Below are positions 1-8,402 of a stretch of 64,000 bases of DNA, piece after piece. Each line of letters starts with the position of its first letter. Position 1 is the first letter of the stretch. Under the pieces are notes generated by a model. That model did not search any database and was not told the DNA's origin. It was given only the letters and a program-made list of their open reading frames with translations. Both the position numbers and the translations under genes were made by a program. This DNA is from RGIG2134 sp964461115 (GTDB taxonomy: Bacteria > Cyanobacteriota > Vampirovibrionia > Gastranaerophilales > Gastranaerophilaceae): contig CAYWSX010000003.1 in NCBI GenBank assembly GCA_964461115.1, forward strand, positions 62,001-126,000. The letters run 5' to 3'.

Positions 1-2127
1 AGTGACGGTAATCGGCGCCCCTACACCCATAATTTTAACGGTATTATTTTTGAGCCCTAATGCACCTTTATAATCAATTTTGTCAATCGATATAGCGTTA
101 ACAAAATCTGAAGCCGACATATTCGCAGGTTTTTTGTCAAAATTCCCCTTTAAATTTATTTTAAAATCAGATTTGCCCGAAACATCCTCCAGCAAAGCAA
201 GTTCCTTGTATGTTTTAACCGCAGGTTCAAGCATTTTACTTTGAGTAAGAATTTCCAGCAAAGTCTTAGGACTGATGGAATGCGACGCAACATCAATATC
301 AAAATCGCCGTCCAGATTAGCTTTACCGCTGATTTTAATCGGGTCGCCTTTGACCGAAGCCGAATTTGTCCCAAAAACTGCATCTTTCTTTTTAAAAACA
401 AGGTTTCCGGAGATATCCTCTATATACGCCGAAAGGTCGTCAAGCGTGGCTTTTCCGCCCTCAAAATTCAAGTGCCCATCCACAGTAGCATTGTCACGCG
501 TGCCGTCTATGTATAGCTTTGCGTCTCCGTGACCGCCATATATCGTCATCTGATTAAGGATACCAAAATCCAGCATAAATGTATCTTGTATAGGCATTAA
601 AACCGCTCGTGTCGTCGGCAGGTCAACGTTTTTAGTCGACTTTATGTCAAAAACGGAACTCTTATCGCCATACATATCGCACAAACCGTCCACAAACACA
701 TGCGCGCCCTTATTTACAACAACATCAGCCAGAACTCTAAGCTGTTTTCCAACAAAAACAAGACGTAAATCAGCCTTAGCTTTATTTGCAACGGGCATGT
801 CAATAAACAAATCAGGGCCGTGAAACTCCCCGCGAATATCCGGCTCCAGCGCGTCGCCTTTTATAGTGATTTGTCCGTCCACAGTCGCTTTCGGCTTATA
901 TTTTTTAATTTTAGTCATCATACCATCGTCAAAATCGAGTTCGGACGGGTATGCGTTGTAAATCATGCTTCGAATATCGTTATGAAGTTTTAAAACCAAG
1001 TCCAGACGTGGCTTTTTCGAGTCAATGTTTAAGATTTTTCCGCCTAAATCCACATTATGATATATAGTTTTTAAATTAAACGAACGAATAAGCAAATCTT
1101 CACCAACAATATCGGAATTGAAGGTTATAACAGACTTTTCGCGAAGAAACGCAGAGCGCCCCTCGCCTTTTTCGTTAACAGAAACGCCGGATGTGATGAT
1201 ATTTCCGTTGATATTTTTCACCCCGTTTTTATTCGGCAGAGTCTTCACAACGCCCGTGATAACACCTTCCAGCCCTGTAATTTGAGAGCCTTTCAGATAC
1301 CTTGTAAAGGGTGAAAATGCTTTCAAATCGAGATTATTAACCCAAAGATTGAAATTAAAATCATCACGCGCAATATTTTTATGAAGCGGAAGTTTTGTAT
1401 TAACATCCATGCTGAAATCAGTCGTACAAAGTCCTTTTGAAATATCACACGATCCCGTGTCAGCAAAAATCTGCCCAATTGCGTCCACACTTAGTTTTTT
1501 GTCCGAGATATATTCGTTGACCTTAAAATAGTCTCCGCTAGCGATAACAGTATGTTTCACAGCTTCGTCCGTATATGAAATATTATATTTTTTGAGGTTT
1601 AATTTCATCGCCTTAATATCGGGCATTACTTTGGTATCAACGGCTTTCGGCAGGAGTTTCAAAATATTAATTTCGCCCTTTTTGTCCCGGACGATATCCG
1701 CCATGAGATAATCCGCACCCGAATTATTTATGTAAAACTTATTAAACAAAATAGGCAGAACTTTTAGTCGCAAATTTCCGCCATTAAGGTCTACAACAGT
1801 CTTTCCAGCCTGCTGCACGCTAAATTTCGAAGCACTGACCGCCAACGAAAAATCTGAGTATGTTTTGTAGTTCAACCCGAGTACCACAGTATTCAATTCC
1901 GCTTTAGAGCGCAATTCCTGCTCAATAACTTCAGCACTCAAATATTTATTTAAGAAATAAGGCACGCCGAAAAGCCAAACCGCCTGCGCCAGCATAATAA
2001 ACGCCGCAATGCAGCCCAAAAACCTGAACACAAGTGCAGGGCGCAAAATCTCAGGCAAACCTGCCGCTTTCGCTTCCTGCGACAACTTTTCACCTATTTC
2101 ACTTACCTTATCCATCACAATCTTCAT
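1..2127 (-). CDS. TamB/AsmA-like envelope protein, N-terminal part (runs off the window)
   Basis: An open frame of 709 codons without stop runs off the left edge. The protein starts with a short cytoplasmic stretch and one hydrophobic segment (about residues 35-60), then a long region of repetitive beta-strand character with phrases such as 'VDGQITIKGDALEPDIRGEF' and 'GHLNFEGGKATLDDLSAYI'. That pattern is typical of AsmA/TamB proteins, inner-membrane-anchored bridges thought to carry lipids or help outer-membrane assembly. The conserved C-terminal domain lies outside the window, so TamB rather than another AsmA-like member is an inference. No Shine-Dalgarno sequence precedes ATG 2127; instead a TAAAAT box (2134-2139) ends six bases before it, which suggests a leaderless mRNA. 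An alternative ATG is at 2115. Confidence 0.7.
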   Translation of the reverse strand, partial: MKIVMDKVSEIGEKLSQEAKAAGLPEILRPALVFRFLGCIAAFIMLAQAVWLFGVPYFLNKYLSAEVIEQELRSKAELNTVVLGLNYKTYSDFSLAVSASKFSVQQAGKTVVDLNGGNLRLKVLPILFNKFYINNSGADYLMADIVRDKKGEINILKLLPKAVDTKVMPDIKAMKLNLKKYNISYTDEAVKHTVIASGDYFKVNEYISDKKLSVDAIGQIFADTGSCDISKGLCTTDFSMDVNTKLPLHKNIARDDFNFNLWVNNLDLKAFSPFTRYLKGSQITGLEGVITGVVKTLPNKNGVKNINGNIITSGVSVNEKGEGRSAFLREKSVITFNSDIVGEDLLIRSFNLKTIYHNVDLGGKILNIDSKKPRLDLVLKLHNDIRSMIYNAYPSELDFDDGMMTKIKKYKPKATVDGQITIKGDALEPDIRGEFHGPDLFIDMPVANKAKADLRLVFVGKQLRVLADVVVNKGAHVFVDGLCDMYGDKSSVFDIKSTKNVDLPTTRAVLMPIQDTFMLDFGILNQMTIYGGHGDAKLYIDGTRDNATVDGHLNFEGGKATLDDLSAYIEDISGNLVFKKKDAVFGTNSASVKGDPIKISGKANLDGDFDIDVASHSISPKTLLEILTQSKMLEPAVKTYKELALLEDVSGKSDFKINLKGNFDKKPANMSASDFVNAISIDKIDYKGALGLKNNTVKIMGVGAPITVT

Positions 2128-2211
2128 AATAACATTTTACTACAAAATTAAGTCTTTACTTTAATTTTGTGGTAATATTAACGAGTAATTTTTATGAAAA
2201 AGGAGGACACT

Positions 2212-3246
2212 ATGTCTGGAAATCACGAGTTAAAAATCTATTTAGACAAAGACATTGACAAACAACACATTTTAAATAAAAAAATTGCGGTCATTGGATT
2301 TGGTTCGCAAGGTTTTGGTCAGTCTATGAACCTTAAAGACAGCGGCTGTGACGTTGTTATCGGGGTAAGACTTGACGGACCGTCTGCGAAAAAAGCTCAA
2401 GCCAACGGTTTGAAAGTTATGAGCGTTGAAGATGCGGCTGAATGGGCTGACATCATTCAAATCCTTATCCCTGACGAAGTTCAGGCTGCAGTTTACGAAA
2501 AAAGCATCAAACCTTACCTCAAACCGGGCAAATACCTTATGTTTTCACACGGTTTGAACATCCACTTCGGCAAAATCGTTCCGCCTGAAGGCGTCAGCGT
2601 AATTATGGCGGCACCAAAAGGACCGGGACACACCGTAAGAAGCGAATACCAACGCGGCAAAGGCGTTCCTGCGCTTATCGCAATCCACAAAGACTGCACG
2701 GGCGAAGCTAAAGAAGTTGCGCTTGCATACGCTTCAGCAGTAGGCGGCGGACGTTCTGGTATCATCGAAACAACTTTCAAAGAAGAAACTGAAACAGATT
2801 TGTTCGGCGAACAAGCTGTTCTTTGCGGCGGCTGTTCTGCGTTGATTAAAGCTGGCTTCGAAACTCTTGTTGAAGCAGGTTATTCACCATATATGGCTTA
2901 CTTCGAGTGCTTGCACGAGTTGAAATTAATCGTCGACCTTATTATCGAAGGCGGAATTTCTGATATGAGATACTCAATCTCTAACACCGCTGAATACGGC
3001 GATTTGACTCGCGGGCCACGCGTTATCACCGACGAAACTAAAAAAGAAATGAAGAAAATCTTGACAGAAATTCAAGACGGCACATTTGTAAACCAAATGT
3101 TCGACGAATTCGCTCAAGGCGCTCCGAACTTCAAAGCAATGAGAAAAGCCGGCGAAGACCACCTCATCGAAAAAGTAGGCAGCGAGCTTCGTTCAAACTT
3201 CTCTTGGATTAAAGAAAACAAAATCATCGACAGAGACAAAAACTAG
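2212..3246 (+). CDS. ilvC: Ketol-acid reductoisomerase (NADP+)
   Basis: IlvC converts acetohydroxy acids to dihydroxy acids in valine, leucine and isoleucine synthesis. The 344-residue protein has the N-terminal Rossmann motif GFGSQG (29-34), and the C-terminal knotted domain carries the metal ligands in DLFGEQ and in the later 'FECLHELK' helix. Length fits the short class I form. I chose ATG 2212 because AAGGAGG lies 6-8 bases upstream; the in-frame ATG at 2194 lies before that site and would add six residues. The gene stands alone and ends in a strong terminator. About 115 bases of its 3' coding end, plus the terminator, recur at 4035-4207 in the pilin array. No leucine-type attenuator is visible in the short upstream region. 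Confidence 0.96.
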   Translation: MSGNHELKIYLDKDIDKQHILNKKIAVIGFGSQGFGQSMNLKDSGCDVVIGVRLDGPSAKKAQANGLKVMSVEDAAEWADIIQILIPDEVQAAVYEKSIKPYLKPGKYLMFSHGLNIHFGKIVPPEGVSVIMAAPKGPGHTVRSEYQRGKGVPALIAIHKDCTGEAKEVALAYASAVGGGRSGIIETTFKEETETDLFGEQAVLCGGCSALIKAGFETLVEAGYSPYMAYFECLHELKLIVDLIIEGGISDMRYSISNTAEYGDLTRGPRVITDETKKEMKKILTEIQDGTFVNQMFDEFAQGAPNFKAMRKAGEDHLIEKVGSELRSNFSWIKENKIIDRDKN

Positions 3247-3267
3247 TTTCTGAACCGATTCCAACTT

Positions 3268-3304
3268 TAAAACAGCTCTTCGAACGCGAAGAGCTGTTTT
3301 TTTT
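3268..3304 (+). terminator. Rho-independent terminator of ilvC
   Basis: Perfect 12-bp stem (AACAGCTCTTCG / CGAAGAGCTGTT) with a four-base AACG loop followed by eight T. It lies about 20 bases after the ilvC stop. Confidence 0.93.
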
Positions 3305-3368
3305 ATTGAAAAAAGCAAATCAATATGATATACTTATAATATACTTACAATATACAACGTGGGGTTTT

Positions 3369-4028
3369 ATGAAAAAAGCTTTTACACTTGCAGAAGTGCT
3401 GATAACACTTACAATAATTGGCGTGATTGCAGCAATGACAATTCCTACGCTTGCGTCAAAATATCAAAAACACGTATACGTCGTCGGGCTTAAAAAAGCC
3501 TATGCAGAACTTGCACAGGCATTCAAAATGATACCGCTCGCAGAAGACTGTGCGGCAGGGGACTACAGTTGCGCGGGGTTTGAAGTAAGACCCGACAGAG
3601 AAAATAATCTAACCCTGCTTGCCAAACAATTCAAAGACAGCGAAATTATTGACTACCCTGAAGGTAGTTCTTATCTTAAAAAAGCAATTCGCACAGCAAA
3701 CGGAATGCTGATATATGTGCCAAAAGAAGGCATGCGGATGATAGGAACCGAAATCGAAGTTGACATAAACAGCAAAAAAGGGCCAAACAAAGGCGGTCGA
3801 GACGAGTTCGTGTTCTTGCTCATTACAGAGCCTGTCGATGGCATTGAAGCAGGTACAGTAATACCTTACGCCTCAAAATTCTCCCAAACATATTTTGAAA
3901 AAAGAAATCCTGAATGGTCGAGCGACTTATACTGGAATAATCCGACAAATCCGAAATGCTCAGCAAACAATGCAAACGCATACGACTGTGCAGGACGGGT
4001 TCTCGAAGAAGACGCAATGAATTACTAG
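3369..4028 (+). CDS. Type IV pilin-like protein, array copy 1
   Basis: The 219-residue product begins MKKAFTLAEVLITLTIIGVI, a class III prepilin leader whose AFTLAE motif is cut and methylated by prepilin peptidase PilD; the hydrophobic helix then anchors and packs the subunit. The globular part has paired cysteines (EDCAAGDYSC and CSANNANAYDC) and ends CAGRVLEEDAMNY. It is strongly similar to copy 2 (shared FKDSEIID and IRTANGMLIY), so the two are recent paralogs. ATG 3369 is chosen because it starts the leader; the frame is open from 3306. A TATAAT box lies at 3335-3340 within repeated ATATACTTA units. Whether it is a major pilin, minor pilin or T2SS pseudopilin cannot be read from the sequence; PilT at 28392-29516 supports a pilus. 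Confidence 0.88.
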   Translation: MKKAFTLAEVLITLTIIGVIAAMTIPTLASKYQKHVYVVGLKKAYAELAQAFKMIPLAEDCAAGDYSCAGFEVRPDRENNLTLLAKQFKDSEIIDYPEGSSYLKKAIRTANGMLIYVPKEGMRMIGTEIEVDINSKKGPNKGGRDEFVFLLITEPVDGIEAGTVIPYASKFSQTYFEKRNPEWSSDLYWNNPTNPKCSANNANAYDCAGRVLEEDAMNY

Positions 4029-4034
4029 CCAATC

Positions 4035-4150
4035 TCAAAGCAATGAGAAAAGCCGGCGAAGACCACCTCATCGAAAAAGTGGGCGGCGAGCTTCGTTCAA
4101 ACTTCTCTTGGATTAAAGAAAACAAAATCATCGACAGAGACAAAAACTAG
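4035..4150 (+). pseudogene. ilvC: Duplicated 3' fragment of ilvC
   Basis: This stretch repeats the end of ilvC (3131-3246) in the same orientation, with two base changes in the coding part; including the terminator (to 4207) it is 173 bp with four differences. It encodes the last ~38 IlvC residues but has no catalytic part and no start of its own. The left edge falls a few bases after the stop of pilin copy 1, near a 7-bp GCAATGA shared by the pilin end and the ilvC segment. Confidence 0.95.
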
Positions 4151-4171
4151 TTTCTGAACCGATTTCAACTT

Positions 4172-4207
4172 TAAAACAGCTCTTCGAACGCGAAGGGCTG
4201 TTTTTTT
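4172..4207 (+). terminator. Second copy of the ilvC terminator
   Basis: Same hairpin as at 3268-3304 with one change (A to G) that turns a T-A pair into a G-T wobble, so the stem is kept, followed by seven T. Here it should end transcripts of pilin copy 1. Confidence 0.88.
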
Positions 4208-4287
4208 GAACCTAATAATGCATTTAAACGTATTAATACAAAGATTATTTGTGTATAATAATCATATAACATCGTATTGAGGTATAT

Positions 4288-4968
4288 ATGAAAAATAATA
4301 AGGCTTTCACTCTTGCTGAAACACTAGTTACGCTGACTATTATCGGAGTAGTTGCCGCACTGACCATCCCAACCCTGCTGTCAAGACACCAAAAGCACAC
4401 TTATGTTGTAGGGCTGAAAAAGGCAAATTCGGAATTAGTACAAGCTTTCAAAATGATGCCTCTTTCAGAAAACTGCTCTGCCGGAGACTATAATTGCGCT
4501 GGCTACGAACAAGGGAATATTAATTTATCCAATCTTACACTAATTGGAAAACAATTTAAAGACAGTGAAATCATAGACTTCCCGGATGCGCCTAATTTTC
4601 CAAAAGCTATTAGGACCGCAAATGGAATGTTGATATATTACCCAAACGAACCAAGACTGACTAACGACTTACTGGAAGTCGATATAAATGGTCTAAATGG
4701 TCCAAATCAAGGGGGAAGAGACCGGTTTATATTTATACTTGCAATGCAAGCTACCCAAGTCGCAGAACTCGGAACAATAATGCCATACGGCTCAAAATTT
4801 TCTGAAACATACATACGAAATACAAACCCTGCATATTCAGGCACTGTTATGTATTGGAACACCAATCCGGATTCTCCTTCCTGCAAAATTGACCAGACAA
4901 ATACTATGAGTTATCTGTATTTTCCATGTGCAGGACGGGTTCTCGAAGAAGACGCAATGAATTACTAA
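4288..4968 (+). CDS. Type IV pilin-like protein, array copy 2
   Basis: The 226-residue protein starts with a prepilin leader (MKNNKAFTLAETLVTLTIIG), then carries the same core as copy 1: VVGLKKANSELVQAFKM, two cysteine pairs, FKDSEIIDFP, IRTANGMLIY, and the tail CAGRVLEEDAMNY. GAGG lies before ATG 4288 and a TATAAT box lies at 4254-4259. The last ~40 bases are nearly identical to the 3' end of copy 1 although the middles have diverged. Copy 3 starts 14 bases after the stop, so both are probably on one transcript. The role in the pilus or pseudopilus is not resolved. Confidence 0.88.
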   Translation: MKNNKAFTLAETLVTLTIIGVVAALTIPTLLSRHQKHTYVVGLKKANSELVQAFKMMPLSENCSAGDYNCAGYEQGNINLSNLTLIGKQFKDSEIIDFPDAPNFPKAIRTANGMLIYYPNEPRLTNDLLEVDINGLNGPNQGGRDRFIFILAMQATQVAELGTIMPYGSKFSETYIRNTNPAYSGTVMYWNTNPDSPSCKIDQTNTMSYLYFPCAGRVLEEDAMNY

Positions 4969-4982
4969 ATAAGGAGATTCAG

Positions 4983-5651
4983 TTGTCAAAAACAGCATTT
5001 ACTCTTGCAGAAACACTAATTACGCTGACAATTATAGGCGTAATTGCAGCACTGACAATACCAACAATGGTTTCAAAGTATCAAAAACATACATACATTG
5101 TCGGGCTAAAAAAAGTATACTCAGAACTTAATCAAGCATTTACCCTCATAAATAATGGCGACAACTGCCTCACCGAGAGCCGGAATGAATACGACGACTA
5201 CGCCTGCCTTTCCTCTCAATTGAAAAACAGTGAAGTTATCACATACGACCTAAAAAAGGGTTCAGTAGGTGAATGTATTTCAAAATCATTAATGATGGCA
5301 GATGGAACGATAGTATGCTACATAAGTAGTGGAGTGTCTGTCATCGACTTAGCTGTTGATGTTAATGGAAAAAAAGGACCGAACAAATATGGCAGAGACC
5401 GTTTCTTATTCCAGGTAAATGACAATACTTCAAACGACGGTCGCAGAAGTACTGCTAACTTGCCGCCTATCCTGGCAATGGGCTCAAAAGCTTTTGCTGA
5501 TTTTGTCGGAATATACCACAATATAGACTATTCAGGAGCATATTGGAAGGCTAACCCTTCATCACCAAAATGCAATACAAACAACTCTGAATCGGAAATG
5601 GCATATTACTGTGCAGGGCGTGTTCTCGAAGAAGATGCCATGAATTACTAG
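4983..5651 (+). CDS. Type IV pilin-like protein, array copy 3
   Basis: A TTG start at 4983 is chosen because AAGGAG sits at 4971-4976, six bases upstream, and the product then begins directly with the prepilin leader (SKTAFTLAETLITLTIIG). The in-frame ATG at 4926 lies inside copy 2. The 222-residue protein keeps the first ~50 residues of the family (YQKHTYIVGLKKVYSEL), has a different middle with its own cysteines, the shared 'VNGKKGPNKYGRDRFLF' segment, and ends CAGRVLEEDAMNY. The gene is tightly linked to copy 2. The strand changes after its stop, where kdsB ends in convergent orientation. Confidence 0.88.
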   Translation: MSKTAFTLAETLITLTIIGVIAALTIPTMVSKYQKHTYIVGLKKVYSELNQAFTLINNGDNCLTESRNEYDDYACLSSQLKNSEVITYDLKKGSVGECISKSLMMADGTIVCYISSGVSVIDLAVDVNGKKGPNKYGRDRFLFQVNDNTSNDGRRSTANLPPILAMGSKAFADFVGIYHNIDYSGAYWKANPSSPKCNTNNSESEMAYYCAGRVLEEDAMNY

Positions 5652-5674
5652 CCAAAAAGACTAAAAACAAAGCC

Positions 5675-6403
5675 CTAGGCTAATTTAGCTTTAAATCGCT
5701 CCACGTCCTCGATTGTGTCGATACCGACTGCGTTATCCTCAACAACCGCGGTAATAATCTTCATTCCGTTATCCAAAACGCGCAATTGCTCAAGGCTTTC
5801 GGTTTGCTCAAGACTTGTTTGCGGAAGCGACGTCATTTTAAACAGCGCCTCACGTTTATAGCCATAAATCCCCATATGTCCGTAATAAGTGTGGTTTACA
5901 GCGTTTCTCTCATAAGGAATTTTTGAACGCGAAAAGTACATAGCGTATCCCGCAAGATTTTTTACACATTTTACAACATTCGGGTTGGATAATTCTTCTT
6001 CGTCGTTGATAACACGAATGAGTGTGGAAACATCCGCGTCGGCGTTATCTTTAAGTGCCGAAATACAGGCGTCGATACTGTCAGGCGTGATTAGCGGCTC
6101 ATCGCCCTGAACGTTAATGATATACTCGATATCGGGGCGTTTTTCGGCAACCTCGGCAATTCTGTCACTGCCGCATTGATGGTCGACACGCGTCATCATG
6201 GCATTTGCGCCAAATTTTCCGCATGCTTCAATAATTTTTTCGTGGTCAGTCGCGATAATCACCTCGTCGGCAAGCTTTGACGCCGTCGCCTTCTCCCAAA
6301 CATACTGTATGATAGGTTTTCCGTTAACTTCGATTAGAGCCTTCGCGGGAAGCCGCGTCGAACCGTATCTTGAAGGTATTATAATCGCTGTTTTTCCTGA
6401 CAT
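5675..6403 (-). CDS. kdsB: 3-deoxy-manno-octulosonate cytidylyltransferase
   Basis: KdsB activates Kdo as CMP-Kdo for the LPS inner core, in the cytoplasm. The 242-residue protein starts with the nucleotide-binding signature IPSRYGSTRLPAKAL (residues 9-23) and contains VQGDEPLI and 'DRIAEVAE', all diagnostic of the family; length is normal. AAGGAG lies upstream of ATG 6403. It is the last gene of the minus-strand cluster accD-accA-prmA-kdsB, 15 bases after prmA. Its presence shows that the cell makes Kdo and therefore an LPS-type outer membrane. Confidence 0.95.
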   Translation of the reverse strand: MSGKTAIIIPSRYGSTRLPAKALIEVNGKPIIQYVWEKATASKLADEVIIATDHEKIIEACGKFGANAMMTRVDHQCGSDRIAEVAEKRPDIEYIINVQGDEPLITPDSIDACISALKDNADADVSTLIRVINDEEELSNPNVVKCVKNLAGYAMYFSRSKIPYERNAVNHTYYGHMGIYGYKREALFKMTSLPQTSLEQTESLEQLRVLDNGMKIITAVVEDNAVGIDTIEDVERFKAKLA

Positions 6404-6418
6404 ATAAATCTCCTTAGC

Positions 6419-7450
6419 TTAATCCGTTATTCCGCCCTTATTGTCGACAAGATTGCCGACAAGATTTCCGACAACCAGGCCGACCCATTGCCCGTTTTCC
6501 ATACGCTCGATGACATTCAAGCCTTCACGCTCAATCGCAGCCTGCACAATATGTTCTTTTTCATCCAGAATTCCGGAAAGCGCAATTTTGCCGTCCTCTT
6601 TAATAAGCTGTTTCAATTCACCCATAATTTCATTCAACACGTTGTGCAAAATATTCGCAAGAACAAAATCGTATTTTCTGGCATATTTTTGCCCCAGCAA
6701 ATCAGACGCCACAGCCGCAAAAAACTTGGTTTTCGTGTCTGCATTATTCAATTCCGCATTTTCCACGGCGACAGGAATGACATCTTCATCGTTATCCACA
6801 CCAACTGCGAACTTAGCCCCAAGCTTGATTGCGCAAACCGCCAAAATCCCTGACCCGCAGCCGATATCAGCAACCTCCGCGCCGACAGGCATGTATTTTT
6901 CTATCGCCGAAACACAAAGCTGGGTTGTCGCATGCGCGCCTGTACCAAATGCCACTCCGGGGTCAAGATTTACAACAATTTCGTCCGATTTCGGTTCGTA
7001 TTCACGCCAAGTAGGACAAATCACAATTCGCTCCGAAATCTTCGCCGGCATCCAATTTTTTTTCCACTCCTCAGACCAGTCCTTTTCCTCAACCTGCGAA
7101 AGTTTCATCATCAGATTAAGCTCATCCTCGATATTTTCTTTTATCACTCTCTCAAGCTCATCCATATCAGGCATTTCAGAGAAAAAAGCCTTCAATACAT
7201 CAGATTTCCCTGTACGTTTCAACTCCTTGAAAGTCTGCTCCTCCAAGACCACACCTTCACATTCAAAACGCTCAAACAATAACGCAGCAATGATATCCCG
7301 AATATCTTCGACTACGCCGAAAGGCTGCACGGCATTATCTGAAACGCCAAGCTCAGGAAACACTTCCGAATCAAAAGCATCACAACAAAAATCTGTGGCA
7401 CCTTCAAATTCGCCGTTCAGTGCAATTTCAACCTGCCAGTACGAAGCCAT
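6419..7450 (-). CDS. prmA: Ribosomal protein L11 methyltransferase
   Basis: PrmA methylates L11 using S-adenosylmethionine. The 343-residue protein has an N-terminal substrate-binding part, then DPGVAFGTGAH (163-173), the SAM motif DIGCGSGILAV (195-205) and the catalytic-region motif ANILHNVL. The last residues (VGNLVGNLVDN) come from a short tandem DNA repeat and extend the usual C-terminus. The start codon overlaps the accA stop (TAATG), so translation is probably coupled to accA. Confidence 0.93.
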   Translation of the reverse strand: MASYWQVEIALNGEFEGATDFCCDAFDSEVFPELGVSDNAVQPFGVVEDIRDIIAALLFERFECEGVVLEEQTFKELKRTGKSDVLKAFFSEMPDMDELERVIKENIEDELNLMMKLSQVEEKDWSEEWKKNWMPAKISERIVICPTWREYEPKSDEIVVNLDPGVAFGTGAHATTQLCVSAIEKYMPVGAEVADIGCGSGILAVCAIKLGAKFAVGVDNDEDVIPVAVENAELNNADTKTKFFAAVASDLLGQKYARKYDFVLANILHNVLNEIMGELKQLIKEDGKIALSGILDEKEHIVQAAIEREGLNVIERMENGQWVGLVVGNLVGNLVDNKGGITD

Positions 7451-8400
7451 TATTCTGTCACAACGCCCATTTTTCTAAATTTATTATAGCGGTCGTCTTT
7501 CAATTCTTGCGCAGTCATGTCTTTCATTGCGTCAATATTTTCAAGAAGCTTTGACTTGAGGTTCTCAGCAATAAGCGCGTGGTCGTAATGCGCGCCGCCC
7601 AAAGGCTCTTTCACGATATCGTCAATAACGTCGAATTTCAGTAAATCCATAGCCGTAATTTTAAGCGAATCTGCTGCCTGAGCCGCTTTTGCCGCGTCAC
7701 GCCATAAAATAGACGCGCAGCCTTCAGGTGAAATCACCGTATAATAAGAGTGCTCAAGCATAAGAACTTTGTTTGCAACACCGATACCCAAAGCACCGCC
7801 TGAGCAGCCCTCGCCGGTAATAACGGCAATAACAGGGACTTCAAGCTTAGCCATTTCTTTCAGATTGACGGCAATTGCAATTCCCTGCCCTGTTTCCTCG
7901 GCTTTAATACCCGGAAACGCACCCGGTGTGTCAATCAAAGTTATAATCGGCAGACCGAACCTATTCGCATGTTCAAAAAGCCTCAAAGCCTTTCTGTAAC
8001 CTTGCGGCTGCGGCATACCGAAGTTGTATTCAAGATTTTCTTTGGTGGTTTTGCCCTTCATTGTACCGACAAGCATCACGGGACGCCCATCAATACGCGC
8101 AATACCGCCGGCAATCGCTCTGTCATCGGTTCCGCAACGGTCGCCGTGCATTTCTACAAAATCCGTCGCAATCAAACCTATATAATCCGTAAAATTCGGA
8201 CGGTTACTGTGTCTTGCAATCTGGAGCTTCTGGAGAGGCTCTAAGCGCTCGTACAAATCTTTTTTGTACTCTTCTTTTTGTTTTTCAAACGTTTCAATTT
8301 CTTTACTCAAGTCCATCCCCGATTCTTCGCTGATTTTGCGTAACTCGTCAATTTTGCCTTCTATTTCATAGACGTATTTTTCAAATTCCAATACAGTCAT
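7450..8400 (-). CDS. accA: Acetyl-CoA carboxylase carboxyltransferase subunit alpha
   Basis: With AccD this subunit moves the carboxyl group from carboxybiotin to acetyl-CoA, giving malonyl-CoA for fatty-acid synthesis. The 316-residue protein has the coiled N-terminal helix, 'GDRCGTDDRAIAGG', 'GYRKALRLFEHA', 'DTPGAFPGIKAEE' and 'GEGCSGGALGIGVANKVLM' of the crotonase-like AccA fold, with normal length. AAGGG lies before ATG 8400. It starts two bases after accD ends, so the two subunits are made from one transcript; biotin carboxylase and carrier protein are not in the window. Confidence 0.97.
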   Translation of the reverse strand: MTVLEFEKYVYEIEGKIDELRKISEESGMDLSKEIETFEKQKEEYKKDLYERLEPLQKLQIARHSNRPNFTDYIGLIATDFVEMHGDRCGTDDRAIAGGIARIDGRPVMLVGTMKGKTTKENLEYNFGMPQPQGYRKALRLFEHANRFGLPIITLIDTPGAFPGIKAEETGQGIAIAVNLKEMAKLEVPVIAVITGEGCSGGALGIGVANKVLMLEHSYYTVISPEGCASILWRDAAKAAQAADSLKITAMDLLKFDVIDDIVKEPLGGAHYDHALIAENLKSKLLENIDAMKDMTAQELKDDRYNKFRKMGVVTE

Positions 8401-8402
8401 AG

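Noticed and set aside
2194..2211. Longer IlvC start at ATG 2194
   Set aside because: The Shine-Dalgarno sequence AAGGAGG lies downstream of this ATG and serves ATG 2212.
3956..4150. 64-codon frame as a separate gene
   Set aside because: It is an out-of-frame pilin end joined to the duplicated ilvC tail; no start signal.
4926..4982. ATG 4926 as the start of pilin copy 3
   Set aside because: It would overlap copy 2 and place the prepilin leader 20 residues inside; TTG 4983 has the ribosome-binding site.
6441..7478. 345-codon open frame on the plus strand opposite prmA
   Set aside because: It is the antisense shadow of prmA; the composition is Ser/Thr rich and shows no protein motif, while prmA has all family motifs.
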